The notes beneath the pieces are model-generated. The model made no database searches. It was not told the DNA's origin and worked only from the letters and a program-made list of their open reading frames with translations. The translations under genes and the position numbers were made by a program. Below, piece after piece: positions 14,004-22,220 of a stretch of DNA of 64,000 nucleotides. Numbering within the stretch: the first letter of the stretch is position 1; the number at the start of each line of letters is the position of its first letter. This DNA is from Actinomadura sp. NBRC 104425. GTDB lineage: Bacteria; Actinomycetota; Actinomycetes; Streptosporangiales; Streptosporangiaceae. The stretch spans positions 1 to 64,000 of the forward strand of contig NZ_BSTN01000019.1 of assembly GCF_030269545.1 (NCBI RefSeq), in the 5' to 3' direction.

Positions 14004-15551
14004 GTGGAAACCAGCCGAATCGTTATCGATGGGACATCTCTCACTTGTTCCCAGGTCACCCGGACCGCACGCGGCGATGTCGCGATCGCCGTGGCCGAAA
14101 GCGCTGTGGAACGTGCCACAGCGGCGTGGCGGGTGGCCCGGGAGGTGGCGGCCGCGCAGCCGGTGTACGGCCGCACCACCGGGGTCGGCGCCAACCGCGT
14201 CGTGGACGTGGAGTGGGAGGACGCCGACGCGCACGGGCTGCGGCTGCTGCGCAGCCACGCCGCCGGCGCGGGCCCGCTGGTCGCCCCCGAGATCGTCCGG
14301 GCGATGCTGACGGTGCGGCTCAACCAGATCGCCGCGGGCGGCTCGGGCGTGGACCCGGGCGTCCTGCAGGCCCTCGCCGACGTGCTCAACCTGGGCCTGC
14401 TGCCGCCCGTGCCGGTGTACGGGGCGATCGGCACCGGCGACCTGACCGCGCTGGCGTCCACCGCGCTGTGCCTGCTGGGCGAGCGGGCCTGGCTGGGCGG
14501 CGGCGCCGACGGCGGCACCGCGGCCGGCCCCGGCTTCACCCTGCGCTCGGCGGACGCGCTGGCGTTCATCAGCTCCAACGCGGCCACGCTCGGCGAGGCG
14601 GCGCTGGCCGTCACCGACCTGCGTGAACTGCTGGACGCCTCGATCGTGGTGGCGGCGCTGTCGCTGTTCGCGGTGCGCGGGTCGGAGGAGCCGTACGCCC
14701 CGGCCGTGCAGGAGGCGTGCCCGCACCCGGGCCAGCAGCGGGTCGCCGACGCGATGCGCACCCTGCTCGCCTACGACCAGCCGACCCCCGCGCGCATCCA
14801 GGACCCCTACGGCTACCGGGCGTTCCCGCAGGTGCACGGCCCGGCGCTGGAGGCCGCCGCCTACGCCGAGGACACGATCACCCGCGAGATCAACGCCCGC
14901 GCCGAGAACCCCCTGGTGGACGTGGCGGGCCGCACGGTCTGGCACAACGGCAACTTCCACACCGCCTACGTGGGGCTGGCGCTGGACTCGGTGCGGGCCG
15001 CGCTGTTCCAGACCATGGCGCTGTCGGCGGCCCGCCTGGGCACGCTCGCCGAGCCCTCGTTCACCGGCCTGTACCCGTTCCAGGGCGCCACGGAGGCGTC
15101 CTCGGGGATCATGATCCTGGAGTATGTCGCGCATTCGGCGCTGGCCGACGTGCGCCGTCTTGCCACGCCCGCCGCGCTGGGCAGCGCCGTGCTGTCGCGC
15201 GGCGTGGAGGAGCACGCGGGCTTTTCGACGCAGTCGGCGCGCGCCACCACCGACGCGCTCGGCGCGTACCGGATCGGGCTGGGCTGCGAGCTGGTCGCGG
15301 CCGTGCGGGCGCTGCGGATGCAGGGCCGCGCCCCCGCGGGCGGCCCGCTGAGGGCCGCTTTCGACATGGCCTGCGGCGTGCTGGACGCGCGCGTGGAGGA
15401 CCGGCCCCTGGACACCGACATCGCGTCGGCGGCCGACCTGCTGCCCCGCCTGGCCCGCGCCCTGCGCCAGGCCACCGCGCCGCCGGGCACGACCCCGCCG
15501 CAGGACGGCCCGGTCGTCCCGCGGCCCCTTCCCGCGCACGACCCGCAGTAG
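14004..15551 (+). CDS. HAL/PAL-superfamily lyase lacking the MIO-forming serine
   Basis: A 515-residue member of the aromatic amino acid lyase superfamily. Conserved landmarks are VYGRTTGVGANRVVD (catalytic Tyr loop), RSHAAGAGPLV, RIQDPYGYRAFPQVHG and ENPLVDVAGRTVWHNGNFHT. The MIO-forming motif GSLGASGDLAPL is replaced by YGAIGTGDLTAL (residues 139-150), one residue shorter and without Ser, so the MIO group cannot form in the usual way. Elimination of a better leaving group than ammonia, such as trimethylamine from ergothioneine or hercynine, would not need MIO. I recall ergothionases belong to this superfamily. The substrate is unproven. GTG 14004 follows gtgagg and is divergent from the importer. 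Confidence 0.8.
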   Translation: METSRIVIDGTSLTCSQVTRTARGDVAIAVAESAVERATAAWRVAREVAAAQPVYGRTTGVGANRVVDVEWEDADAHGLRLLRSHAAGAGPLVAPEIVRAMLTVRLNQIAAGGSGVDPGVLQALADVLNLGLLPPVPVYGAIGTGDLTALASTALCLLGERAWLGGGADGGTAAGPGFTLRSADALAFISSNAATLGEAALAVTDLRELLDASIVVAALSLFAVRGSEEPYAPAVQEACPHPGQQRVADAMRTLLAYDQPTPARIQDPYGYRAFPQVHGPALEAAAYAEDTITREINARAENPLVDVAGRTVWHNGNFHTAYVGLALDSVRAALFQTMALSAARLGTLAEPSFTGLYPFQGATEASSGIMILEYVAHSALADVRRLATPAALGSAVLSRGVEEHAGFSTQSARATTDALGAYRIGLGCELVAAVRALRMQGRAPAGGPLRAAFDMACGVLDARVEDRPLDTDIASAADLLPRLARALRQATAPPGTTPPQDGPVVPRPLPAHDPQ

Positions 15552-15667
15552 CCGCAGCGCCGCTGCGACCGCCGGGCCGGAACCGGCCGCGCCGCGCCGA
15601 GGCGCCCTGCGGACCAGGCGGCGTGCGCCGACCCGCACCATGCGGAGTGCGGCCGGGCCACTGGCGG

Positions 15668-16675
15668 TCATGCGGTCGCAGGAGCCGTGGATTCGCGCAC
15701 GCGCAGGGCGGGCTCGCAGACGACGCGGCGGGCGGGCGAGCGCTCCTCGATGACGTCCACCACCAGGCGGACCGCGGTTTCGACGATGCCGCCGATGTTC
15801 CAGTCGACGGTGGTGAGCGGCGGCGTGAGCAGGGCCGACATCGGGTGGTTGTCGTAGCCGCACACGGCCACGTCGCCGGGGACGGACAGGCCGAGCGCGC
15901 GCGTCGCCGCGTACACCCCGTAGGCGATCACGTCGGAGAAGCAGAAGACCGCCGAGGGGCGGCCGGGGCCCTCCAGCACCCGGCGGGCGGCGTCGGTGGC
16001 CTCGGCCAGCGACTGCTGCGCCACGACCACCTCGACCTCCAGGTCGAGCCGCCGGGCCTCGGCGTTGACGTGGACGTCGGCGGGGCGGTCGGGGGTGCTG
16101 GCGCGGGTGGGGGTGAACACCGCGATGCGGCGGTGCCCGAGCATGCGCAGATGCTCCAGGGCGAGGGTCACGCCCCACCGGTTGTCGAACACCACCTCGC
16201 CCTGGGAGTTGCCGCCCGCCAGGGCGTCGCCGATCGACACCACCGGCAGCGTCTCGGCCAGCTCGGCCCACAGCGGCGCGGACGGGTCGAGCGGCTGGAC
16301 GATCAGCCCGTCCACCCGCTGGTCGCGCAGCTGCCGGGCCAGTACCAGCTCGCGCTGGGGGTCGCCGACGGCGTCCACGATCAGCGCGTAGCGGTCGCGG
16401 GCCAGCAGGGCCCGGCCGATGCCCACGGCCAGGGACTGCTGCCAGTAGTCCTCCAGCGACCCGCACAGCAGCCCGACCATGCCGGTGCGGCCGCTGGCCA
16501 GGGCGCGGGCGATCGGATGCGCCTCGTAGCCGAGCTCCTCGGCCGCCGCGCGCACCCGCTCCTGGGTCTCCTCCGACGTCTGGATGCCGCGCAACGCGTA
16601 CGAGACGGCCGCAGGCGACAGCCCCGTCGCCTGCGCCACCTCTCTGATGGTCGCGCGCTTGCGCCTGTCTGGCAC
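15668..16675 (-). CDS. LacI-family transcriptional regulator
   Basis: A 335-residue protein. Residues 8-55 are the LacI helix-turn-helix and hinge (TIREVAQATGLSPAAVSYAL, then YEAHPIARALASGRTGMVGL). The rest is a periplasmic-binding-like effector domain (DGLIVQPLDPSAPLWAEL, FSDVIAYGVYAATRALGLSV, GDVAVCGYDNHPMSALLTPP). It lies tail to tail with the HAL-like lyase and is divergent from the amidohydrolase/dioxygenase pair. Three tandem CG-centred 13-mers lie between its start and the amidohydrolase, so it probably represses that pair and itself. The ligand is unknown. Confidence 0.9.
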   Translation of the reverse strand: MPDRRKRATIREVAQATGLSPAAVSYALRGIQTSEETQERVRAAAEELGYEAHPIARALASGRTGMVGLLCGSLEDYWQQSLAVGIGRALLARDRYALIVDAVGDPQRELVLARQLRDQRVDGLIVQPLDPSAPLWAELAETLPVVSIGDALAGGNSQGEVVFDNRWGVTLALEHLRMLGHRRIAVFTPTRASTPDRPADVHVNAEARRLDLEVEVVVAQQSLAEATDAARRVLEGPGRPSAVFCFSDVIAYGVYAATRALGLSVPGDVAVCGYDNHPMSALLTPPLTTVDWNIGGIVETAVRLVVDVIEERSPARRVVCEPALRVRESTAPATA

Positions 16676-16734
16676 ACCCCAACCCTAGAGGGCGGCGCCG
16701 ACAGTCCCAGGTCCCAACTTGACGCGCCAATGGC

Positions 16735-16773
16735 TGAACCGGTTCACTGAAGCGGTTCAGTGATGCGGTTCAG
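16735..16773. promoter_or_regulatory. Three tandem 13-bp LacI-type operators
   Basis: The units TGAACCGGTTCAC (16735-16747), TGAAGCGGTTCAG (16748-16760) and TGATGCGGTTCAG (16761-16773) follow one another without spacing. The first contains the perfect palindrome TGAACCGGTTCA with the central CG typical of LacI-family sites. They lie 59 bp ahead of the LacI start and 32 bp ahead of the amidohydrolase start. Confidence 0.75.
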
Positions 16774-16805
16774 TAAATCCGAGACAACCTCGGGGGGAGT
16801 CGCGC

Positions 16806-17714
16806 ATGCCCGGCGTGGACGTGCACCAGCATCTGTGGGGCGCTCCTTTGATCGAGGCCCTGCGCGCCCGCCGCACCCCGCCCCGGCTCGACGGATGGAC
16901 GCTTCACCTGCACGGAGAGCCGCCGTACGAGGTCGATCCGGCCGACCACGACCCGGCCCGCCGCGCCGAGCTGGCCGCCGCCGACGGCCTGGACTCCGCG
17001 TTGGTCTCACTGTCCTCACCCCTGGGCATTGAATGGCTGCCCCCTGAGCACAGTCGGCCACTTGTGGACGCCTACCACGACGGCGCCGCCGCGCTGCCCG
17101 AGCCGTTCCGCGCCTGGGCGGCCGCGTGCGTGCGGGAGATCGACGCCGACGCGCTCGACCGCGACCTCGACCGCGGCTTCGTCGGGCTCCAGCTGCCCGC
17201 CGACGCGCTGGCCGACGCCGCCGGCTACGCCCGCTGCGCGCCCCTGCTGGACGTGCTGGAGCGGCGCGGCCTGCCGCTGTTCGTCCACCCCGGCCCGGCT
17301 CCCCGCATCGACGGCGACGTCCCGGCGTGGTGGACGGCGCTGGTGCCCTACGTGCAGCAGATGCACGCCGCCTGGTTCGCGTTCCGCGCCTACGGCCATC
17401 CGCGCCATCCGCGCCTGCGGGTGTGCTTCGCGCTGCTGGCCGGGCTCGCCCCCGTGCACGGCGAGCGCCTGGCCGCCCGGGGCGGCGGCCGGGGCGACGT
17501 CGATCCGGACGCCTTCGTCGAGACCTCCTCCTACGGGCCGCGCGCCGCCGACGCCGTGGTGCGCGCGCTCGGCGTCGACGTCGTCGTGCACGGCTCGGAC
17601 CGCCCGTACGCGCTGCCCGCCGACCTCAAGCAGGGGGACGCGGCCCGGCACGCCTTCCGCGTCACCAACCCGTACCGACTGCTGCATGGAAAGGAGCGAG
17701 CACATGCCGTCTGA
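16806..17714 (+). CDS. Amidohydrolase-superfamily (amidohydrolase-2) protein
   Basis: A 302-residue TIM-barrel hydrolase with the N-terminal metal motif VDVHQHLWG, a second His in LFVHPGP, and a late acidic motif VHGSDRPYALP that supplies the metal-binding Asp. This pattern matches the amidohydrolase-2 group, whose members hydrolyse or decarboxylate small ring compounds. Its substrate is unknown. The gene overlaps the following cysteine-dioxygenase-like gene by 11 bp and sits behind the triple LacI operator, so both are made together. A role downstream of the HAL-like lyase or in thiol/imidazole compound catabolism is an inference from position. Confidence 0.8.
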   Translation: MPGVDVHQHLWGAPLIEALRARRTPPRLDGWTLHLHGEPPYEVDPADHDPARRAELAAADGLDSALVSLSSPLGIEWLPPEHSRPLVDAYHDGAAALPEPFRAWAAACVREIDADALDRDLDRGFVGLQLPADALADAAGYARCAPLLDVLERRGLPLFVHPGPAPRIDGDVPAWWTALVPYVQQMHAAWFAFRAYGHPRHPRLRVCFALLAGLAPVHGERLAARGGGRGDVDPDAFVETSSYGPRAADAVVRALGVDVVVHGSDRPYALPADLKQGDAARHAFRVTNPYRLLHGKERAHAV

Positions 17715-18246
17715 GGCACTGCTGACCCCCTCGTCCCCCGGTGCCTCGTCCTGTCTGACGAGCCTGCCCGCCAGGACGCTCGACAAGCGCGAGCTGCGCA
17801 CCCTGGTCGATGCCCTGGCGCAGGAGCCCGGACTGTGGCGGCATCACGTCGCCTTCTCCGACGAGCAGCGGCACTACGCCTCGCTCCACCGCGACGAGTA
17901 CGTCGACGTGTGGCTGCTGTGCTGGACACCGCAGAACGACACCGGCTGGCACGACCACGACATCTCCTCGGGGGCGGTGCGCGTCGTCTCGGGCGCCCTG
18001 GAGGAGAGCAACCCGCGCATCGGCGGCGACCACGTCCGCACGGTCGTCACCGAGGGGCAGTCGTTCTGCTTCGGGCCCGACCACATCCACCGCATCACGG
18101 GCGTGGCCGAGGCCAGCGTGTCCATCCACGCCTACTCGCCGCCGCTGTGGCGGCTGGGCCAGTACTCCATCGGCCGCGACGGCGTGATGCGCCGCGTGTC
18201 CGTCAGCTACGCCGACGAGCTGCGTCCCCTGGACGCCCCCGCCTGA
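17704..18246 (+). CDS. Cysteine dioxygenase-family cupin
   Basis: A 180-residue thiol-dioxygenase-like cupin. ATG 17704 follows aaaggag and overlaps the amidohydrolase end. The iron-site motif TGWHDHDISSGAVRVVSG gives two His plus the conserved acidic/Gly frame. The third His is in CFGPDHIHRITG, and the C-terminal YSPPLW motif is typical. Relatives oxidise cysteine or 3-mercaptopropionate to sulfinates with non-heme Fe(II). In this neighbourhood a sulfur-bearing imidazole product could be the substrate, but simple cysteine dioxygenase activity is equally possible. Confidence 0.85.
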   Translation: MPSEALLTPSSPGASSCLTSLPARTLDKRELRTLVDALAQEPGLWRHHVAFSDEQRHYASLHRDEYVDVWLLCWTPQNDTGWHDHDISSGAVRVVSGALEESNPRIGGDHVRTVVTEGQSFCFGPDHIHRITGVAEASVSIHAYSPPLWRLGQYSIGRDGVMRRVSVSYADELRPLDAPA

Positions 18247-18259
18247 TTCCGCGTTGGAG

Positions 18260-18306
18260 GGGGCGGGCCGTCCGATCCCCGCTCACTCGGCCGGAGGGCC
18301 CGCCCC
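18260..18306. terminator. Hairpin between dioxygenase-like and acyltransferase genes
   Basis: 10-bp complementary arms GGGGCGGGCC / GGCCCGCCCC enclose a 27-base G+C-rich loop, 13 bp after the dioxygenase stop and before the convergent acyltransferase end. Confidence 0.5.
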
Positions 18307-18364
18307 TTGCCTCTCCCAGCGCCAGCTAACCGGGAAACGTCACAGCGCCCGGTCCGCCCCGCGG

Positions 18365-19546
18365 TCAGCCCGCGCCGCCGGGCCGCCCGGCGGTGCCGAC
18401 CAGGTCGGCGTCGGCGGGGCGCGGCGCGGGGACGGCGGGCGGCGCCCCGTCCGCCGGCCCGTCCGCCGCCCCATCCCCCGGCCGTGCCGGTTGCTCCCGC
18501 TCCGGCACCGAGCGCAGCGCGGCCAGCGAGTCCTTCAGCCGCCGCCGCAGCCAGGCCTGCCCCGGACGCTCAACCAGCCGGTACATCGCGTAGGCGGCCA
18601 GCAGCGACACCGCCGTGACCAGCGCCAGGGCCGTCCAGCGGTCCAGGGACGGGTAAGCGCGGTCCAGCAGCGGCAGCGCGATCTGCGAGTGCGTCAGGTA
18701 CAGCGGGTAGGTCAGGGCGCCCAGCACGGTCAGCCCGCGCCAGCGCAGCCACGACAGCCGCCCGGTGGCCACCAGGATCATGACGAGGAAGATCCCGGCG
18801 ACGGCGGCCGACGCCACCGTCTCGTCGGCGCCCTTGAACGCCACGTCGGTGCGCCATGCGGCCCAGTGCGTCGCCAGCAGCCACGCCGCCGCCACGTACC
18901 CCCACAGCAGCAGCGTCGGCCCGAACCGGTGGATCAGGTACAGCGCCATGCCCGCGATGAAGTACGGACTCCACGTCGGCACCAGCATGACCTGCAGGAA
19001 CTTGTTCTCCGCCTCGTCGGCGAACACCCCGAGCAGCAGCCAGGCGGCCATGAACACCAGGCAGGACCGGTAGGTGATGCCCCGGGCGGCCAGCAGCGCC
19101 ACCAGGAAGTAGAAGTGCAGCTCGACCCAGAGCGTCCAGTAGACCGCGTCCACGTTCGGCAGGCCCAGGCCGCCCTGCAGCATGGTCAGGTTCGGCACGA
19201 CCAGCCCCGGCACCCCCTTGCCGAGGCCGAACACCAGGTAGATGACCGCGCCGAGCAGCACGCTGGCCCAGTAGGCGGGCATCAGCCGGGTCACCCGGGA
19301 GATGCCGAACTCGCCCGGCCCGCGGTTCCACGCGCTCATCAGGATGACGAACCCGCTGATCATGAAGAAGAGGTCGACACCGAGATAGCCGTACCGGGTG
19401 AACTCGCCCAGGCCGGGGAACACCTCCCGGGCGGGCTCCGGCCAGGGGCCCGAGCCGCCGAAGCCGGTGAAGTGGTACAGCACCACCGCCATGGCCGCGG
19501 CGAAGCGCAGCAGATCCAGTTCCCGCAGCCGGTCGCGTCGATTCAC
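18365..19546 (-). CDS. Acyltransferase family 3 integral membrane protein
   Basis: A 393-residue protein with about ten membrane segments. It has the acyltransferase-3 signature RELDLLRFAAAMAVVLYHFT at the N-terminus (catalytic His in VVLYHF) and GVDLFFMISGFVI. These enzymes move acetyl or other short acyl groups onto sugars, glycolipids or antibiotics at the membrane. The C-terminal 50 residues are a Pro/Ala-rich cytoplasmic tail. GTG 19546 (NRRDRLRELD) is chosen because no better start lies upstream, although the ribosome binding site is weak. It is divergent from an SGNH lipoprotein, and the pair may act on the same envelope O-acyl groups. Confidence 0.88.
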   Translation of the reverse strand: MNRRDRLRELDLLRFAAAMAVVLYHFTGFGGSGPWPEPAREVFPGLGEFTRYGYLGVDLFFMISGFVILMSAWNRGPGEFGISRVTRLMPAYWASVLLGAVIYLVFGLGKGVPGLVVPNLTMLQGGLGLPNVDAVYWTLWVELHFYFLVALLAARGITYRSCLVFMAAWLLLGVFADEAENKFLQVMLVPTWSPYFIAGMALYLIHRFGPTLLLWGYVAAAWLLATHWAAWRTDVAFKGADETVASAAVAGIFLVMILVATGRLSWLRWRGLTVLGALTYPLYLTHSQIALPLLDRAYPSLDRWTALALVTAVSLLAAYAMYRLVERPGQAWLRRRLKDSLAALRSVPEREQPARPGDGAADGPADGAPPAVPAPRPADADLVGTAGRPGGAG

Positions 19547-19693
19547 GACGGGGAAGGCTGGCGGCGGCGGGTGGCACGTCCGCGTCGGCCAAATGAGCCG
19601 CCGGTGAACGCCACGTGTCGGGTAAGACCGCCCCTCCGGAGGCGCGCTCCTCAGTAGTATTCGGTGCGTCCCCGGAGAAATGGTGGTCACTTC

Positions 19694-20458
19694 ATGACAT
19701 CTCGCCGCGCCCGCCGCGGCGCGGCGATCGCCACGCTGTGCCTCGGCTCCCTGCTGGCGACGGGCTGTGGCGCGTTCTCCGAGCCGAGCCGCCCGAACGC
19801 CGCCGCCACGGCCGGGTCCTCGGCGTCGGCGTCGGCCGTGCCGCGCGCGCCAGTGGTCATGTTCCTCGGCGACAGCTACACGGTGGGCGAACGCGGCAGC
19901 CTCGTCGAGAACGCCTACCCCTCGGCGGCCGCGCGGCTGCTCGGCTGGCAGGTGATCGTCGGGGGGCGCGCCGGCACCGGATTCGTGCAGGGCAGCTCCG
20001 CCCGCACCCCGTTCGGGGTGATGTTCGAAAGCCAGCTCGGCTGGCGCCCGGCCCCCGACCTGCTGATCATCTCCGGCGGGCACAACGACGCGCGCATCCC
20101 GAACGTGCAGGTCGGCCCGCCCGCCCGCGACCTGCTGACCCGGGCGCGGCAGCGCTGGCCCGGCACCCGCATCGTGCTGATCGGGCCGCTGTGGGGCAAC
20201 GACTCGCCCCCGGCCGCCGCGCTGACCGTGCGCGACCAGCTGCGCACGGTCGCCCAGCAGATGAAGGTGCCGTTCATCGACCCGATCGCCGAACGGTGGA
20301 TCACCGGCAACCGCGCCGAGGGCACCGGCAACGCGGCGGTCTTCATCAAGAAGGACGGGGTGCACCCGACCCCGGAGGGCCACCGCTACATCGCCGCGCG
20401 CCTGGTGCAGGACCTGCGCCGCCTGCACCTGGCCAACCCCTCCCGCGCGACCGCCTGA
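19694..20458 (+). CDS. SGNH/GDSL-family hydrolase lipoprotein
   Basis: A 254-residue secreted lipoprotein with leader and lipobox LLATGC (Cys about residue 25). Catalytic blocks of the SGNH fold are visible: block I FLGDSYTVG with the nucleophilic Ser, the oxyanion Gly in VIVGGRAGTGF, block III GGHNDAR with Asn, and block V KDGVHPTPEGH with the Asp/His pair. It probably deacylates an envelope or extracellular ester. ATG 19694 is preferred to an upstream frame at 19664 because it gives a clean signal peptide. It converges on egtD. Confidence 0.87.
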   Translation: MTSRRARRGAAIATLCLGSLLATGCGAFSEPSRPNAAATAGSSASASAVPRAPVVMFLGDSYTVGERGSLVENAYPSAAARLLGWQVIVGGRAGTGFVQGSSARTPFGVMFESQLGWRPAPDLLIISGGHNDARIPNVQVGPPARDLLTRARQRWPGTRIVLIGPLWGNDSPPAAALTVRDQLRTVAQQMKVPFIDPIAERWITGNRAEGTGNAAVFIKKDGVHPTPEGHRYIAARLVQDLRRLHLANPSRATA

Positions 20459-20473
20459 CGACGCGCGACGCCC

Positions 20474-20502
20474 CCCGGCCCGTCCGGTGCGGGCGGGCCG
20501 GG
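20474..20502. terminator. Hairpin between SGNH hydrolase and egtD
   Basis: Perfect 9-bp arms CCCGGCCCG / CGGGCCGGG with an 11-base loop lie in the 67-bp gap between converging genes. It is a likely shared terminator for the lipoprotein gene and the egt operon. Confidence 0.55.
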
Positions 20503-20525
20503 AGCGGCCAGGCCAGGTGGAACGG

Positions 20526-21476
20526 TCAGGCGGGGCGGGCCAGGGAGAGCGAGAAGTCGCCCGCCGGGTCGGTCCAGAACTCGGCAAGGGCCAGGCCGGC
20601 GGCGCGCAGCTCGTCCTCCAGGCGCTCCCGGCGGAACTTGGCGGAGATCTCGGTGCGCATCTCCTCGCCCGCCGCGAACGACACCGCCAGGTCCAGCCCG
20701 CCGATCCGCACGTCCTGGTCGCGGGCCGAGCGCAGCCGCATCTCGATCCACTCCCGCTCGGCGTCCCACAGCGCGACGTGCTCGAAGGCGGCGGGGTCGA
20801 AGTCGGCGTCCAGCTCCCGGTTGACCACGTGCAGCACGTTGCGGTTGAACTCGGCGGTGACCCCGGCCGCGTCGTCGTAGGCGCGCACGAGGCGGTGCTC
20901 GTCCTTGACCAGGTCGGCGCCCAGCAGCAGCGCGTCCCCGTCGGCCATGCCCGCGCGCAGGCCGCCGAGGAAGCCGACGCGGGCGCCGGGCGGCATGTTG
21001 CCGATCGTCCCGCCGAGGAAGGCGATCAGGCGGCGCCGCCCGCCGGGCAGCAGATGCAGATGCTGCTCGTAGTCGGCGACGACGGGGCGCACCGCCAGGC
21101 CGGGGTGGTCGGCGGCGATCTGCCCGGCGGCCTCGGCGAGGAAGTCGCCGCTGACGTCCACCGGCACGTAGGAGCGCAGCGTTCCGTCCAGCGCCGCCAG
21201 CAGCAGCCGGGTCTTCTCCCCCGATCCGGCGCCCAGCTCCAGCAGCGTCTCGGCGCCGGTGGCGGCGGCGATGGCGGGCGCCCGCGCGGTGAGGATCTCC
21301 CGTTCCCGCCGGGTCGGGTAGTACTCCTCCAGCCGGGTGATCTCCTCGAACAGCGCGCTGCCGCGCTCGTCGTAGAACCATTTGGGCGGCAGCGACTTGG
21401 GGGTCGCGGTCAGCCCGTCGTGCACGTCGCGGCGCAGCGTCTTGGCCAGGTCGTCGGCGGTCAGGTACCGGTCCAC
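20526..21476 (-). CDS. egtD: L-histidine N(alpha)-methyltransferase (ergothioneine biosynthesis)
   Basis: A 316-residue SAM-dependent enzyme that trimethylates the histidine amino group to hercynine. Family blocks are KSLPPKWFYDERGSALFEEI near the N-terminus, the SAM motif LLELGAGSGEKTRLLL, the FLGGTIGNMPPGAR segment, and the C-terminal EMRTEISAKFRRERLEDEL. GTG 21476 has gaaggga 7 bases upstream. It is the last gene of egtABCD, 12 bp after egtC. EgtD and HutH draw on the same histidine pool, yet their operons lie about 12 kb apart with separate promoters. Confidence 0.96.
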   Translation of the reverse strand: MDRYLTADDLAKTLRRDVHDGLTATPKSLPPKWFYDERGSALFEEITRLEEYYPTRREREILTARAPAIAAATGAETLLELGAGSGEKTRLLLAALDGTLRSYVPVDVSGDFLAEAAGQIAADHPGLAVRPVVADYEQHLHLLPGGRRRLIAFLGGTIGNMPPGARVGFLGGLRAGMADGDALLLGADLVKDEHRLVRAYDDAAGVTAEFNRNVLHVVNRELDADFDPAAFEHVALWDAEREWIEMRLRSARDQDVRIGGLDLAVSFAAGEEMRTEISAKFRRERLEDELRAAGLALAEFWTDPAGDFSLSLARPA

Positions 21477-21488
21477 GGGCGGCTCCCT

Positions 21489-22220
21489 TCACAGGGGGGT
21501 GACGCGGACCCCGGAGGCGGGGTCGGCGGTCACCAGCGATCGGTCGGGCACGGCCTGCCATCCGGACCCGTCGAGCGGTTCGGACGACAGCGTCACCGCG
21601 TCGGGACTGGCCCGGACGTGCAGGCAGTCGCCCCAGGTGGTGGCGGCGAGCGCGGTGCCGTCGGCGGCGAGCAGGTTGTAGCGGCCGGGGGCGAGGGCGG
21701 TGACGGTGCGCACCACGGCGGCCAGGCCCTCGGCGAGGGACGCGCCGCCGCGCCAGTGGCGGGCGGCGATGGCGAACAGCAGGGCCGAGTCGACGGCGGC
21801 GCGCGCGTCGGGCACCGGGGACAGGTCGCCGGCCAGTTCGCGCAGCTTGGCCTCGACTCCCGCGAACCCCTCCACCACGCCGTTGTGGCTGAACAGGCGG
21901 GGGCCGTCCCGGAACGGCTGGGCGCCGCTCTCGTCCACGGGGAAGCCGACGGTGGCCGACCTTATGGCGGCGACCGCGCATCCGGACGTCACGACGCGGG
22001 CGACCTCCCGGAAGGACTGGTCGGTCCAGATGGGCTGCGCCCTGCGGAACCGGACGGCCTCCCCCGCGTGGTACCAGCCGACGCCGAACCCGTCGGCGTT
22101 CAGCAGGTTCCCCTGGGTCATGCGCGGTGCGTACGACTGGCGCTCCAGCGAGTGCTCCCCCTCGTACATGAGCGAGTGCAGCGTCACCGGCGTCCCGAGG
22201 TAGCCGACGTGCCGGCACAT
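21489..22220 (-). CDS. egtC: Gamma-glutamyl-hercynylcysteine sulfoxide hydrolase
   Basis: A 243-residue class II glutamine amidotransferase-fold (Ntn) hydrolase that removes the glutamyl group from the EgtB product. The sequence starts MCRHVGYLG, so Cys2 becomes the N-terminal nucleophile. NADGFGVGWY, the FSHNGVVEGF loop and LAATTWGDCLHV are visible. ATG 22220 overlaps the egtB stop by one base (TGATG), which fixes the start. It is coupled to egtB and followed by egtD. Confidence 0.95.
   Translation of the reverse strand: MCRHVGYLGTPVTLHSLMYEGEHSLERQSYAPRMTQGNLLNADGFGVGWYHAGEAVRFRRAQPIWTDQSFREVARVVTSGCAVAAIRSATVGFPVDESGAQPFRDGPRLFSHNGVVEGFAGVEAKLRELAGDLSPVPDARAAVDSALLFAIAARHWRGGASLAEGLAAVVRTVTALAPGRYNLLAADGTALAATTWGDCLHVRASPDAVTLSSEPLDGSGWQAVPDRSLVTADPASGVRVTPL

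Noticed and set aside
13971..16730. A 919-codon minus-strand frame over the HAL-like and LacI genes
   Set aside because: It is a shadow of both genes in another frame. The LacI and HAL-like frames have clear motifs, this one has none.
18303..18364. A tRNA or small RNA in the gap before the acyltransferase
   Set aside because: The stem found is a simple hairpin between converging genes. No cloverleaf or conserved RNA motif could be drawn.
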